In this document: piece after piece, positions 1-6,875 of the stretch
How the letters are laid out: every line of letters begins with the position of its first letter
How positions within the stretch are numbered: the stretch's first letter is position 1
Assembly (NCBI GenBank): GCA_036526135.1
Contig: DATCZA010000023.1
Span: 62,001 to 126,000 of the forward strand
Direction: 5' to 3'
Source: UBA2965 sp036526135
Lineage (GTDB): Bacteria > Pseudomonadota > Gammaproteobacteria > Pseudomonadales > Azotimanducaceae
DNA length: 64,000 nucleotides
Translations under genes and position numbers: made by a program
Notes under the pieces: model-generated
Database searches by the model: none
Seen by the model: only the letters and a program-made list of their open reading frames with translations
Told to the model about the DNA's origin: nothing

Positions 1-915
1 GCGGTTCAGGTGCGGCGCTCCCCGGCAATGGGAGTCCCTTAAGCTCCACATGGACAGCCACGTCCGTAGCGTGTTGGTCAGGCCAATACCCCGAGGGCTG
101 AAGTTGGCCGTTTTGGGGTCGCCGGCGTAGCAGCGGCCGACTTCCCTTTCCGATGGGTCCAGAGAGCCGTCCATCAACCGGAGATCGGCCCAGGTGCGGT
201 AGAGGTTGAAAGCGCGGTCGAACATGCCGAGCTCGGCGAGCCTTGCCAGCTCTGCGTGGCACCAGCGGGTAATTCGGTCGTTGCGTTCCCGCTGCGCTGC
301 CCGATAGCGCTTCACGAATCCGGGCGCGTAGGGTGGCCCGTTGGCCGGTTCGTACATGTTCAGGAACGGGTCGATGCTCGTCGGATCGGTCTCGTCCGTC
401 ACGGAAGGGTCGAACCAGTCGGTGAGCACTTCCGGACGGCCGAGGTGGGCACACAGAGAGATGTAGAGATCGGCCGGGATGAGCTCGTGGATCGCATCGG
501 GCAAGGACAGACCGGGGGTCGCCGTCATGGTTACGCCGAGTGCCTGGGACTGGTAGGCGCCCATCAGGGAGCCGCCGCCGGAGTTGCCGAGGATGACCAC
601 CCGCTCCACGCCGGCTTCTTCTTTCAGCCAGCGCACGCCGGTTCCGATGTCGACGAGAGCGTGTTCCAGGAGGAAGAAGGCTTCCGCTCCGCGGAAACGG
701 GTATTCCAGCCCAGGAAGCCGTACCCGCGTGCTGCCATGAACTCGCCCAGGTAGTGCTCGCTGAAGTCCACGTTGTAGTGCGTCGCGATCAGGGCCGTCC
801 GGGGCCGCGAGCCCGTCGGGGCGTAGTACAGACCCTGACAGGGATAAAAACCGGCGCCGTTGCGGGTGCCGGTCGGTGAGGTCGTGGAAACGAACTGGCG
901 CTGCCAACTGGCCAT
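1..915 (-). CDS. alpha/beta hydrolase, 3'-truncated by window edge
   Basis: An open frame of 305 codons starts at ATG 915 and runs off the left edge, so the C-terminus is missing. The translation shows an alpha/beta-hydrolase core: a strand/oxyanion segment RTALIATHYNVDF near residue 40 and the nucleophile elbow GNSGGGS with Ser112. The acid and His of the triad are not identifiable in what is visible. The family hydrolyses esters, thioesters or C-C bonds; the substrate cannot be read from the sequence. It lies divergent to a MarR regulator and next to an aromatic/steroid-type monooxygenase, so a role in the same catabolic island is likely but inferred. No competing reading frame on the other strand resembles a known protein. 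Confidence 0.8.
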   Translation of the reverse strand, partial: MASWQRQFVSTTSPTGTRNGAGFYPCQGLYYAPTGSRPRTALIATHYNVDFSEHYLGEFMAARGYGFLGWNTRFRGAEAFFLLEHALVDIGTGVRWLKEEAGVERVVILGNSGGGSLMGAYQSQALGVTMTATPGLSLPDAIHELIPADLYISLCAHLGRPEVLTDWFDPSVTDETDPTSIDPFLNMYEPANGPPYAPGFVKRYRAAQRERNDRITRWCHAELARLAELGMFDRAFNLYRTWADLRLMDGSLDPSEREVGRCYAGDPKTANFSPRGIGLTNTLRTWLSMWSLRDSHCRGAPHLNR

Positions 916-953
916 TGGCGATCCCCCCGGAAGCCTGAGGCACCGACATTACG

Positions 954-963
954 GGATATATCC
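954..963. promoter_or_regulatory. 10-bp palindrome in divergent intergenic region
   Basis: GGATATATCC is a perfect palindrome in the 239-bp gap between the hydrolase start (915) and the MarR start (1155). Its position fits an operator for the adjacent MarR-family regulator. Size and AT-rich core suit a dimeric winged-helix protein, but ten base pairs can arise by chance. Confidence 0.35.
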
Positions 964-1154
964 GGAGCTTTCAAAGCGGCGTTGGCTCTGGCGACGCTGT
1001 TCGGGACCCGTGGTTCTGTGTAAGATCATTTGACGCTAACTGGGCGGGCTGGATGCTTTGCGCGCGGCCCGATTCGCCCTCGGCGAATCGTGAGAAAGTG
1101 CTCGATGGCGACGTCGGCACCGGGAAGATCAGATCCGGAAATTCGGGGTTAACG

Positions 1155-1664
1155 ATGATTGGGCAGTCGCGAACGCTGCAAAGCAGCAACGAACCGGTTG
1201 GCGTGATGGCCGATCTGGTGCGCGCGCTCGACTGGTTCGACAACGGCCTTCAGAACGTGCTCGCCTCGCTGGGCTACAAGCCGCTGCACCGGACCCAGTC
1301 CATGATCATGGTTCACGTCGCCAGCGGGGTCGAGTCGCCGGCAGACATCGCCCGATCGATGGGCCTGAGCCGCCAGAACGTGCATCACATGGCCAAAGCG
1401 CTCATCGCCGACGGGCTCATCGAACAGGCGCCGGACCCGGCGGACCCGCGGCGCACACTTTATCGGCTGGCGGGCTCCGCCGCGGAGATCCGCCGCGCAG
1501 CTTTGGAGACTCTGGCTCAGCTCGAGCTCGTGCTCGCTGGACGCATTGGGCTCCGCAGCCTCCATGCGCTTCGGGGCGCCCTCGGCAAAGACTGGGGCGA
1601 CGCGATTGCCGGCGGTGAAGCGCTCGCGGCAGAGCTCGACGGGCACGACGTGTTGGCTAACTGA
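1155..1664 (+). CDS. MarR-family transcriptional regulator
   Basis: The 169-residue protein has a winged helix-turn-helix of MarR type: the recognition region ESPADIARSMGLSRQNVHHM is followed by the wing DPADPRRTLYRL. MarR proteins usually repress by binding palindromes as dimers and release DNA when they bind phenolic or acyl-CoA ligands. The frame is open from 1053, but ATG 1155 gives a normal family length; ATG 1206 (MADLVRALDW) is an alternative because the domain begins near there. It is 11 bp upstream of the HsaA-like monooxygenase, so the two are probably co-transcribed and the regulator probably controls that gene, perhaps through the palindrome at 954-963. Ligand unknown. Confidence 0.85.
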   Translation: MIGQSRTLQSSNEPVGVMADLVRALDWFDNGLQNVLASLGYKPLHRTQSMIMVHVASGVESPADIARSMGLSRQNVHHMAKALIADGLIEQAPDPADPRRTLYRLAGSAAEIRRAALETLAQLELVLAGRIGLRSLHALRGALGKDWGDAIAGGEALAAELDGHDVLAN

Positions 1665-1675
1665 GGTAGGCGGGT

Positions 1676-2839
1676 ATGCACGAACGGGAATTTGTCGAGC
1701 GCATCCGCGGGCTGGTGCCGATGCTGGAGGCCCATGCCGGCGAGGCCGAGCGCGATCGCAAGCCCGTGGATTCCGTGATGGCGGCGGTCGAGGAAACCGG
1801 CGCGTACCGGTTCTTCGTGCCGAAACGCTACGGCGGCTGGGAGTTCGGGTTGGACACGTTCATGGACGTCGGCCTCCTGCTTGGCGAAGGCTGCGTATCC
1901 ACCGCCTGGGTGGTGACCTTCTGCATGGAGCACAACTGGCTGCTGGGCCTGTTCAACCAGCAGGCCCAGGACGAGATCTTCGGTGAGTTTCCCTACATCA
2001 TCGCTCCCGGCACCCTCGCGCCGCGGGGAACTGCAGAGCCGGTGGACGGCGGCTATCGTGTGAGCGGTCGATGGCAGTGGGGGACCGGGGTGATGCACGC
2101 CAACTGGGTCATGGTGGGAGCGCTCACGCCGTCGGCGGATCCGGAAAAGCCCGACCTGTGCATGTACCTGATTCCCAGGGAGGAAGTGGACGTCCTCGAC
2201 ACCTGGCACGTGGCGGGAATGGTAGGCACCGGCAGCAACGACATCGAGGTGAAGGACGTCTTCGTCCCCGGCCACCGGATGCAGAGCGTGTCCCACATGC
2301 GCGACGGTGGCAGCCCGGGGGCGGCGCTGCACGGCACCCCGACGTACCGCATGCCCATGATGCCCGTCCTGGGCCTGACGGCCGCCGCGCCCGCCGTGGG
2401 CGGCGCGCGCAGGGCGGTGGCGCTCTTTCGCGAGCTGCTCGGCGAGCGCAACGTCTACGGCACGACCGAAAAGCAGGGCCAGCGTGCCATTGCTCAAGCC
2501 CGGCTCGCCCATGCTCAGATCGCCGTCGAGAACGCCCAGATCCTGCTCAAGGACACCGCGCGCCGGGTGATGGAGTGGGGAGAGAGCGGGGAGCGTTGCC
2601 CCGACGTCGAGCGTGCCCATCTGCGCCTGAAGATCGCCACCGTCGTCCGCCAGGCCCGCGACGTGGTTCAGCAGGTGGTGGAAGCCTGCGGCGCCGGCGC
2701 TCACTTTCTGGACAGCCCGCTGCAGCGAATTCAGCGTGACCTGAACACGCTGTCCTGCCACACGGTGTTCGACATGGACGTGGGCGGTGAGCTCTATGGA
2801 CGCCTGCTGCTCGGACTGCCCGCCAACGCTCCGGTCTAG
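1676..2839 (+). CDS. HsaA/acyl-CoA-dehydrogenase-fold flavin monooxygenase
   Basis: The 387-residue protein has the acyl-CoA dehydrogenase fold of the two-component (class D) flavin monooxygenases: helical N-terminus (MVGTGSND and GRWQWGTGV in the central beta domain) and a C-terminal four-helix domain with LKIATVVRQARDVVQQ. Known members (HsaA, HpaB-like, DszC-like) use reduced flavin supplied by a separate reductase to hydroxylate phenols, including the 3-HSA intermediate of steroid degradation. A catalytic acyl-CoA-dehydrogenase Glu is not evident, which favours oxygenase over dehydrogenase. The partner could be the flavin reductase at 3308-3928, encoded on the opposite strand in a converging operon. 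Substrate is not determinable here. It sits directly behind a MarR regulator (11 bp). Confidence 0.85.
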   Translation: MHEREFVERIRGLVPMLEAHAGEAERDRKPVDSVMAAVEETGAYRFFVPKRYGGWEFGLDTFMDVGLLLGEGCVSTAWVVTFCMEHNWLLGLFNQQAQDEIFGEFPYIIAPGTLAPRGTAEPVDGGYRVSGRWQWGTGVMHANWVMVGALTPSADPEKPDLCMYLIPREEVDVLDTWHVAGMVGTGSNDIEVKDVFVPGHRMQSVSHMRDGGSPGAALHGTPTYRMPMMPVLGLTAAAPAVGGARRAVALFRELLGERNVYGTTEKQGQRAIAQARLAHAQIAVENAQILLKDTARRVMEWGESGERCPDVERAHLRLKIATVVRQARDVVQQVVEACGAGAHFLDSPLQRIQRDLNTLSCHTVFDMDVGGELYGRLLLGLPANAPV

Positions 2840-2853
2840 GGCCCGTCGCTCGA

Positions 2854-3306
2854 TCAGCCCGTTTCGAGGGCGGCGACCAGATTCGCCCGCATCCGGTGGG
2901 CCACGGCCAGGTATGTCGCCAGGTCCTCGGCGGCGATGCCGCTCGCCGCAAGGGCGTTGAGCTCGCCCGCTACCGGCAGCAGCTTCGGTTTCAGTCGTTT
3001 CGCCTTTGCCGTCAGGAAGACGCGCTGGCGCCGACCATCCGCAGGATCCTTTCTGCGCGCCACCAGGCCCGCGCGCTGCATGCCGTCCAGCATGATCACC
3101 GCGGAGGACTCGGTCAGGTTGGACGCTCGAGCCAGCTCCCGCTGTGACATGCCCTCCTCCTCCCACAACACGCGCAGCACGTACCAGTAGCCGTTGGTGA
3201 GACCGTGCTGGCGCAGGTGCTGCTGCAGCAGCCGGTCGAAGGCGCGGTGGGTGGCCCGCGACTGGTAACCGTAGCTGCGATCCGGGTCGCTGGTAGACGG
3301 CGCCAT
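2854..3306 (-). CDS. MarR-family transcriptional regulator
   Basis: 150 residues with a clear MarR winged helix: helix-turn-helix MSQRELARASNLTESSAVIM (about residues 53-72) and wing ARRKDPADGRRQRVFLT (about 83-99), flanked by dimerisation helices. It is the last gene of a minus-strand operon (bicupin, flavin reductase, marR); only 1 nt separates it from the flavin reductase stop, indicating translational coupling. The best candidate target is the perfect 18-bp palindrome at 5109-5126 between this operon and the divergent Rieske dioxygenase operon, which would make it both an autoregulator and the switch for both directions. That is inference from position; ligand unknown, an aromatic acid or its CoA ester being typical for the family. 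Confidence 0.9.
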   Translation of the reverse strand: MAPSTSDPDRSYGYQSRATHRAFDRLLQQHLRQHGLTNGYWYVLRVLWEEEGMSQRELARASNLTESSAVIMLDGMQRAGLVARRKDPADGRRQRVFLTAKAKRLKPKLLPVAGELNALAASGIAAEDLATYLAVAHRMRANLVAALETG

Positions 3307-3307
3307 C

Positions 3308-3928
3308 TCAGTCGGGCCTCGGAATTTCGATCAGCTCCCGCACCACGGTGTAGTCGTGGTAACCCAGGCGGGCGAGCTGAGCGAGGGCGAGAGAGTCGAT
3401 GCGCCCGTCGACGATCACCCCGTCGTCGATGTGGATCCCAACCACCTCGCCGATGACCAGGTGGCTGCGGCGTCCGTTCGGGCGGCCCGGCAGCTCGATG
3501 ATGTCGAACACGCGGCATTCCAGCGCGGCCAGCGCTTCGCCCACGTACGGCGGGGCCACCAGGCGCGACGCCGCCGGGGTCAATCCGGCTTCGATGAACT
3601 CGCTGACGCCGTGGGGCAGCACGCGGGACGATTCGTTCATCCGCCGGGCCAGAGGTTCGGAGACGAGGCTCGCGGTGAACTCGGGCACGCTCCTGACGTT
3701 GGCCAGCGTATCCTTGGGACCCCCCGCGCCGGACTTCTCGTTGGGGGCGAAGGCCACGACGGGCGGGTCTGCCGAGAACGCGTTGAAGTAGGAGAACGGT
3801 GCCAGATTCGGCGCGCCGTCGGCGGAGAGGGAGGCGATCCACCCGATGGGCCTTGGCGCGACGAGGGCGTTGATCGGATTGTGGCCCAGCGGCTCGGGCT
3901 GGGGATCTTCTCGCGGATCGTAAAACAT
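3308..3928 (-). CDS. flavin reductase-like (RutF/split-barrel) protein
   Basis: The 206-residue protein is a flavin-reductase-like FMN-binding split barrel: the N-terminal segment INALVAPRPIGWIASLSADG and FSADPPVVAFAPN is the typical flavin-binding core. Such proteins supply reduced flavin to two-component monooxygenases or act as flavin-dependent oxidoreductases themselves. The frame is open to 4027, but that start would overlap the upstream gene; ATG 3928 (MFYDPREDP) leaves a 20-bp gap and matches family N-termini. It lies between the bicupin dioxygenase-like gene and marR in one operon. The nearby HsaA-like monooxygenase (1676) lacks any other visible reductase, so this may be its partner; that pairing is inference. 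Confidence 0.85.
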   Translation of the reverse strand: MFYDPREDPQPEPLGHNPINALVAPRPIGWIASLSADGAPNLAPFSYFNAFSADPPVVAFAPNEKSGAGGPKDTLANVRSVPEFTASLVSEPLARRMNESSRVLPHGVSEFIEAGLTPAASRLVAPPYVGEALAALECRVFDIIELPGRPNGRRSHLVIGEVVGIHIDDGVIVDGRIDSLALAQLARLGYHDYTVVRELIEIPRPD

Positions 3929-3948
3929 GTTTCGGGCGTCAGCAGCGA

Positions 3949-5058
3949 TCAGAGCGTCGAACGGTTGGTGGAGAATCCCTCGTGAGATCCGAGTATTCGG
4001 GCAGGCTCGGCCAGGTCCTCCTGCCACAGCAGCGACTCCATGTAGATGTTCAGCGGCTGATCCTGAATGGTCAGCTCGTACACCGGGTCGCCTTCGTTGG
4101 AGGCGTGGTTGTGCACGGCCCAGCCCGGCGCGGACACCATGAGATCACCTGCCTTCCAGTCGTAGCGTTTGCCCTCGACGCGGCTGTAACCCGAACCGTT
4201 GAAGTAATAGTTGATGGCGGAGGACACGTGGCGATGGGGTTTGTCCACGATTCCCGGCGGTCGAATCGTGATGGTGGCAAAGAAGTTCGGCGTGGTGCCG
4301 TTGAACCTCTCGGTTCGGGGATTGAACAGCAGGTAGAGGCGGCGTCCCACGTAGTCGGCTCCCAGCGCTTCCAGCCTGTCCAGATTTGCTTTCACCGTCC
4401 GCCAGGGCCAGTGCAGCGCGTCGGAGGCTACCGACGGCGGGTTGATGAGGGTCTCGTAGGGCATCAGCGCCGCGCCGTCCTCACCGATGCGGAAGGTCTC
4501 CGTTTGCGCCCCGGTGGCCGCGGGCGCCTGGGCGCTCCTTGCCACCGGCTCGTCCTGCGGGTCCTCCTCCACCAGATGCACGCGCATCATCTCCAGCAGA
4601 GCGGCGTTAGAGTAGGTCAGCCTTGCCTGGAGCTCGCGGCTGTCGTTGACGTGCCGGTAGGTGGCGTAGGAGGGGTGATTCCAGGCGTCGTATTGCGCGT
4701 ACCGGATGGGCCGGTCGCCGACGATGGCCGTGCCGCCGCCCCGGATGCAGAAGCTCACCTGGGTGGAATTGTGGCGGACGGGAACCGTTTCCTCGCCGGG
4801 TTTCAGAACGTCCAGGGTCACCTGAACGCCCGGGGTGAGGCCCCGGCCTGGATCCGGCGCGTTGGGATGGACGAACATCGCCTGGCGTCGGCCGTTGGCC
4901 GGTTGCGGCAGATCTGCCAGCCGCTCGATCTCCTCGTCGATCATCTCCCGGGTGATGGTGATCGGCGGCCAGTCCCTGGCCGGCTTTGATCGGGCCGGCT
5001 CCGAGGTGGTCAGCGGCTCTCCGGTGCGATCGACTATCAGTGGTGCGCGGTCGCTCAT
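3949..5058 (-). CDS. bicupin gentisate 1,2-dioxygenase-like protein
   Basis: The 369-residue protein has two cupin halves arranged like gentisate/salicylate 1,2-dioxygenases. The C-terminal cupin keeps a full metal set: H275-R-H277 and H316 in PGWAVHNH. In the N-terminal cupin, the place of the usual HRH reads V94-R-H96 and the later His position appears to be Tyr134, so two of three ligands seem lost. Characterised gentisate dioxygenases use the N-terminal site, so this enzyme may bind iron in the other half or do different chemistry. It heads a minus-strand operon (with flavin reductase and marR) divergent from a salicylate-5-hydroxylase-like Rieske oxygenase, which would produce gentisate. 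Ring cleavage is therefore plausible but not certain. Confidence 0.8.
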   Translation of the reverse strand: MSDRAPLIVDRTGEPLTTSEPARSKPARDWPPITITREMIDEEIERLADLPQPANGRRQAMFVHPNAPDPGRGLTPGVQVTLDVLKPGEETVPVRHNSTQVSFCIRGGGTAIVGDRPIRYAQYDAWNHPSYATYRHVNDSRELQARLTYSNAALLEMMRVHLVEEDPQDEPVARSAQAPAATGAQTETFRIGEDGAALMPYETLINPPSVASDALHWPWRTVKANLDRLEALGADYVGRRLYLLFNPRTERFNGTTPNFFATITIRPPGIVDKPHRHVSSAINYYFNGSGYSRVEGKRYDWKAGDLMVSAPGWAVHNHASNEGDPVYELTIQDQPLNIYMESLLWQEDLAEPARILGSHEGFSTNRSTL

Positions 5059-5108
5059 TCTTGGCCTCTCGAGCGGGAAGCTGGACCGGCGAAGCCGGCG
5101 CGTTGAAA

Positions 5109-5126
5109 TACTTTGATATCAAAGTA
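5109..5126. promoter_or_regulatory. perfect 18-bp palindrome, likely MarR operator
   Basis: TACTTTGATATCAAAGTA is an exact palindrome in the 99-bp gap between the divergent bicupin (start 5058) and Rieske alpha (start 5158) genes. It is AT-rich in a very GC-rich setting, and its length and symmetry are typical of MarR-family operators. A MarR gene is the last member of the left operon, so binding here could repress both operons at once. Confidence 0.75.
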
Positions 5127-5157
5127 ATATGTGGGACGTCAACTGCGGGGTTAGCTC

Positions 5158-6390
5158 ATGGATGTCGATGGCGCGACGTGGTCGTGGCCCGATGGTGGGG
5201 TGACCGAGGTGCCCTACGCCATCTACACGGACCCTGGGATTTTTGCCCGGGAGATGGAACGCATATTCTCGGGTCCGAGCTGGGCCTACGTCGGGCTGGA
5301 GGCGGAGATCCCCCAGCCCGGGGACTATCTTGTTACACGAATCGGCGTTCGGTCCGTGGTGATCGCCAGGGACGAGGAAGGTGCGATCCACGGCTTCGCC
5401 AATCGCTGCGCGCACCGGGGAGTGAAGGTTTGCCGCCAGCGTCACGGCAACGCGCGATTCTTCGTCTGCCCCTACCATCAGTGGTCCTACGATGCCCGGG
5501 GCCGCCTGCGCGGCGTTCCCTTCATCAACGGCGTCCGGCAGCAGGGAGGAATGCCCGAGGGGTTCGCCCGTGAGGATCACAACCTGCCGCCCCTCGACAT
5601 CGCCACCCGTGGCGGCGTCATCTTCGCGTCCTTCTCCGCGACGGCGCCGCGGCTCGAGGATTACCTCGGTGACACCAACCTCTCCTACTTCGACCGTGTG
5701 TTCGACGGCCGGCAGCTGAAAGTCCTCGGCTACTCGCGGCAGCGCATCCCCGGGAACTGGAAGCTCATGTTCGAGAACATCAAGGATCCCTACCATGCGT
5801 CGCTGCTGCATGTCTTTCTCGTGACCTTCGGGCTGTTCCGGGCGGATCAGCCTGCCCAGGTGCGCATGGACCCTAGCGGCGCCCATGGGCTGCTGATCTC
5901 GCGGCGGGGAGAGCAGGGAGCAACGGCGGACACCGGGGAGATGTCCAGCATGAAGGAGGACTTCTCCCTGGCAGACGCGCGTCTCCTGGATCCGGTCAAG
6001 GAGTTTCCGGACGACGCCACGGTGGTGATGCAGACCATCTGGCCGAATCTGATCGTGCAGCAGCAATCCAATACCCTGGCGCTGCGCCAGATACAGCCTC
6101 TGGACCCCGGCCGCTTCGAGCTGCACTGGACGTTCTTCGGCTACGGGGACGACGACGATGCGATGACGCTGCGGCGTCTGAGGCAGGCGAACCTGATGAG
6201 CTCGGCCGGTCTGGTCTCCGCGGACGACAGCGAGGTGATCAAGCTGGCTCAGGACGGCGTCGCCCAGTATCCCGACGACGTCGGGGTGATGCTCATGGGC
6301 GGCCGAGGCACTGACGACGAGGACCACATGGTCACGGAAACCGCCATCAGAGCGTTCTACGCTCATTACCGACGGGTGATGGGGCTGTGA
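5158..6390 (+). CDS. Rieske ring-hydroxylating dioxygenase, alpha subunit (NagG/AndAc-like)
   Basis: 410 residues. The Rieske [2Fe-2S] ligands are seen as CAHRG and CPYHQW (C-x-H ... C-x2-H, about residues 84-107). The mononuclear iron site is DPYHASLLH (D-x2-H-x4-H, about 211-219). The start VPYAIYTDP, the GVPF segment and FFGYGDDDD near the C-terminus resemble the salicylate 5-hydroxylase (NagG) and anthranilate dioxygenase (AndAc) large subunits. These add one or two oxygens to an aromatic acid, with electrons from a ferredoxin and reductase; neither is in the window. The beta subunit overlaps by 4 bp. The divergent bicupin gene suggests a hydroxybenzoate-type substrate. The exact substrate is inferred, not shown. 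Confidence 0.9.
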   Translation: MDVDGATWSWPDGGVTEVPYAIYTDPGIFAREMERIFSGPSWAYVGLEAEIPQPGDYLVTRIGVRSVVIARDEEGAIHGFANRCAHRGVKVCRQRHGNARFFVCPYHQWSYDARGRLRGVPFINGVRQQGGMPEGFAREDHNLPPLDIATRGGVIFASFSATAPRLEDYLGDTNLSYFDRVFDGRQLKVLGYSRQRIPGNWKLMFENIKDPYHASLLHVFLVTFGLFRADQPAQVRMDPSGAHGLLISRRGEQGATADTGEMSSMKEDFSLADARLLDPVKEFPDDATVVMQTIWPNLIVQQQSNTLALRQIQPLDPGRFELHWTFFGYGDDDDAMTLRRLRQANLMSSAGLVSADDSEVIKLAQDGVAQYPDDVGVMLMGGRGTDDEDHMVTETAIRAFYAHYRRVMGL

Positions 6391-6866
6391 CCCTCGCCGC
6401 CGAGGAGCGCGCCGAGCTGGAGGAGGTCTACGCTCGCTATGCCGACCTCCTGGATGACGGCCCGCTGGCGGACTGGCCCGCACTCTTCCACGAGGAGTGC
6501 CTCTACCTGCTTATACCCAGAGAGAATCACGATCGAGGCCTGCCGCTCGCCATCATGCGCTGCGAGAGCCGTGGGATGCTGGAGGATCGGGTCCGTGCGG
6601 TTCAGGAAACCATCATGCACGAGCCGCGCTACCTTCGGCATCACATCACCAACGTCCGCGGTGCTCGCACCGACGACGGTGGTTACTCGGTGATTGCCAA
6701 CTACTCCGTCATCGAGGTGCTGCAGGATGAGTTGCCGCGCATTCTGAGCGTGGGTCGGTATCTCGACGTTTTGACAAGATCCCCAACGGGCGCGCTGATG
6801 TTCCGGGAGAAGCGGGTGGTATTCGATTCGGTGATGGTGCCCAACACCATCGTCTACCCGCTGTAG
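6387..6866 (+). CDS. ring-hydroxylating dioxygenase, beta subunit (NagH/AndAd-like)
   Basis: 159 residues with the SnoaL/NTF2-like cone fold of dioxygenase small subunits: YARYADLLDDGPLADWPALF at the N-terminus, then RYLRHHITNVR and a terminal FREKRVVFDSVMVPNTIVYPL-type strand pair. It is structural and sometimes helps substrate choice; the catalytic irons are in the alpha subunit. GTG 6387 overlaps the alpha stop in the form GTGA, so the two are translationally coupled and made in equal amounts. It is followed after 9 bp by the wax ester synthase gene. Confidence 0.9.
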   Translation: MTLAAEERAELEEVYARYADLLDDGPLADWPALFHEECLYLLIPRENHDRGLPLAIMRCESRGMLEDRVRAVQETIMHEPRYLRHHITNVRGARTDDGGYSVIANYSVIEVLQDELPRILSVGRYLDVLTRSPTGALMFREKRVVFDSVMVPNTIVYPL

Positions 6867-6875
6867 GTCGGCGCG

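Noticed and set aside
256..879. 207-codon open frame on the plus strand
   Set aside because: Antisense to the alpha/beta hydrolase, whose minus-strand translation has the GNSGGGS nucleophile; the plus frame resembles nothing and is a high-GC shadow.
1517..3166. 549-codon open frame on the minus strand
   Set aside because: Antisense to the MarR and HsaA-like genes; composition rich in Arg/Ala/His, without domain features. Long antisense frames are common at this GC.
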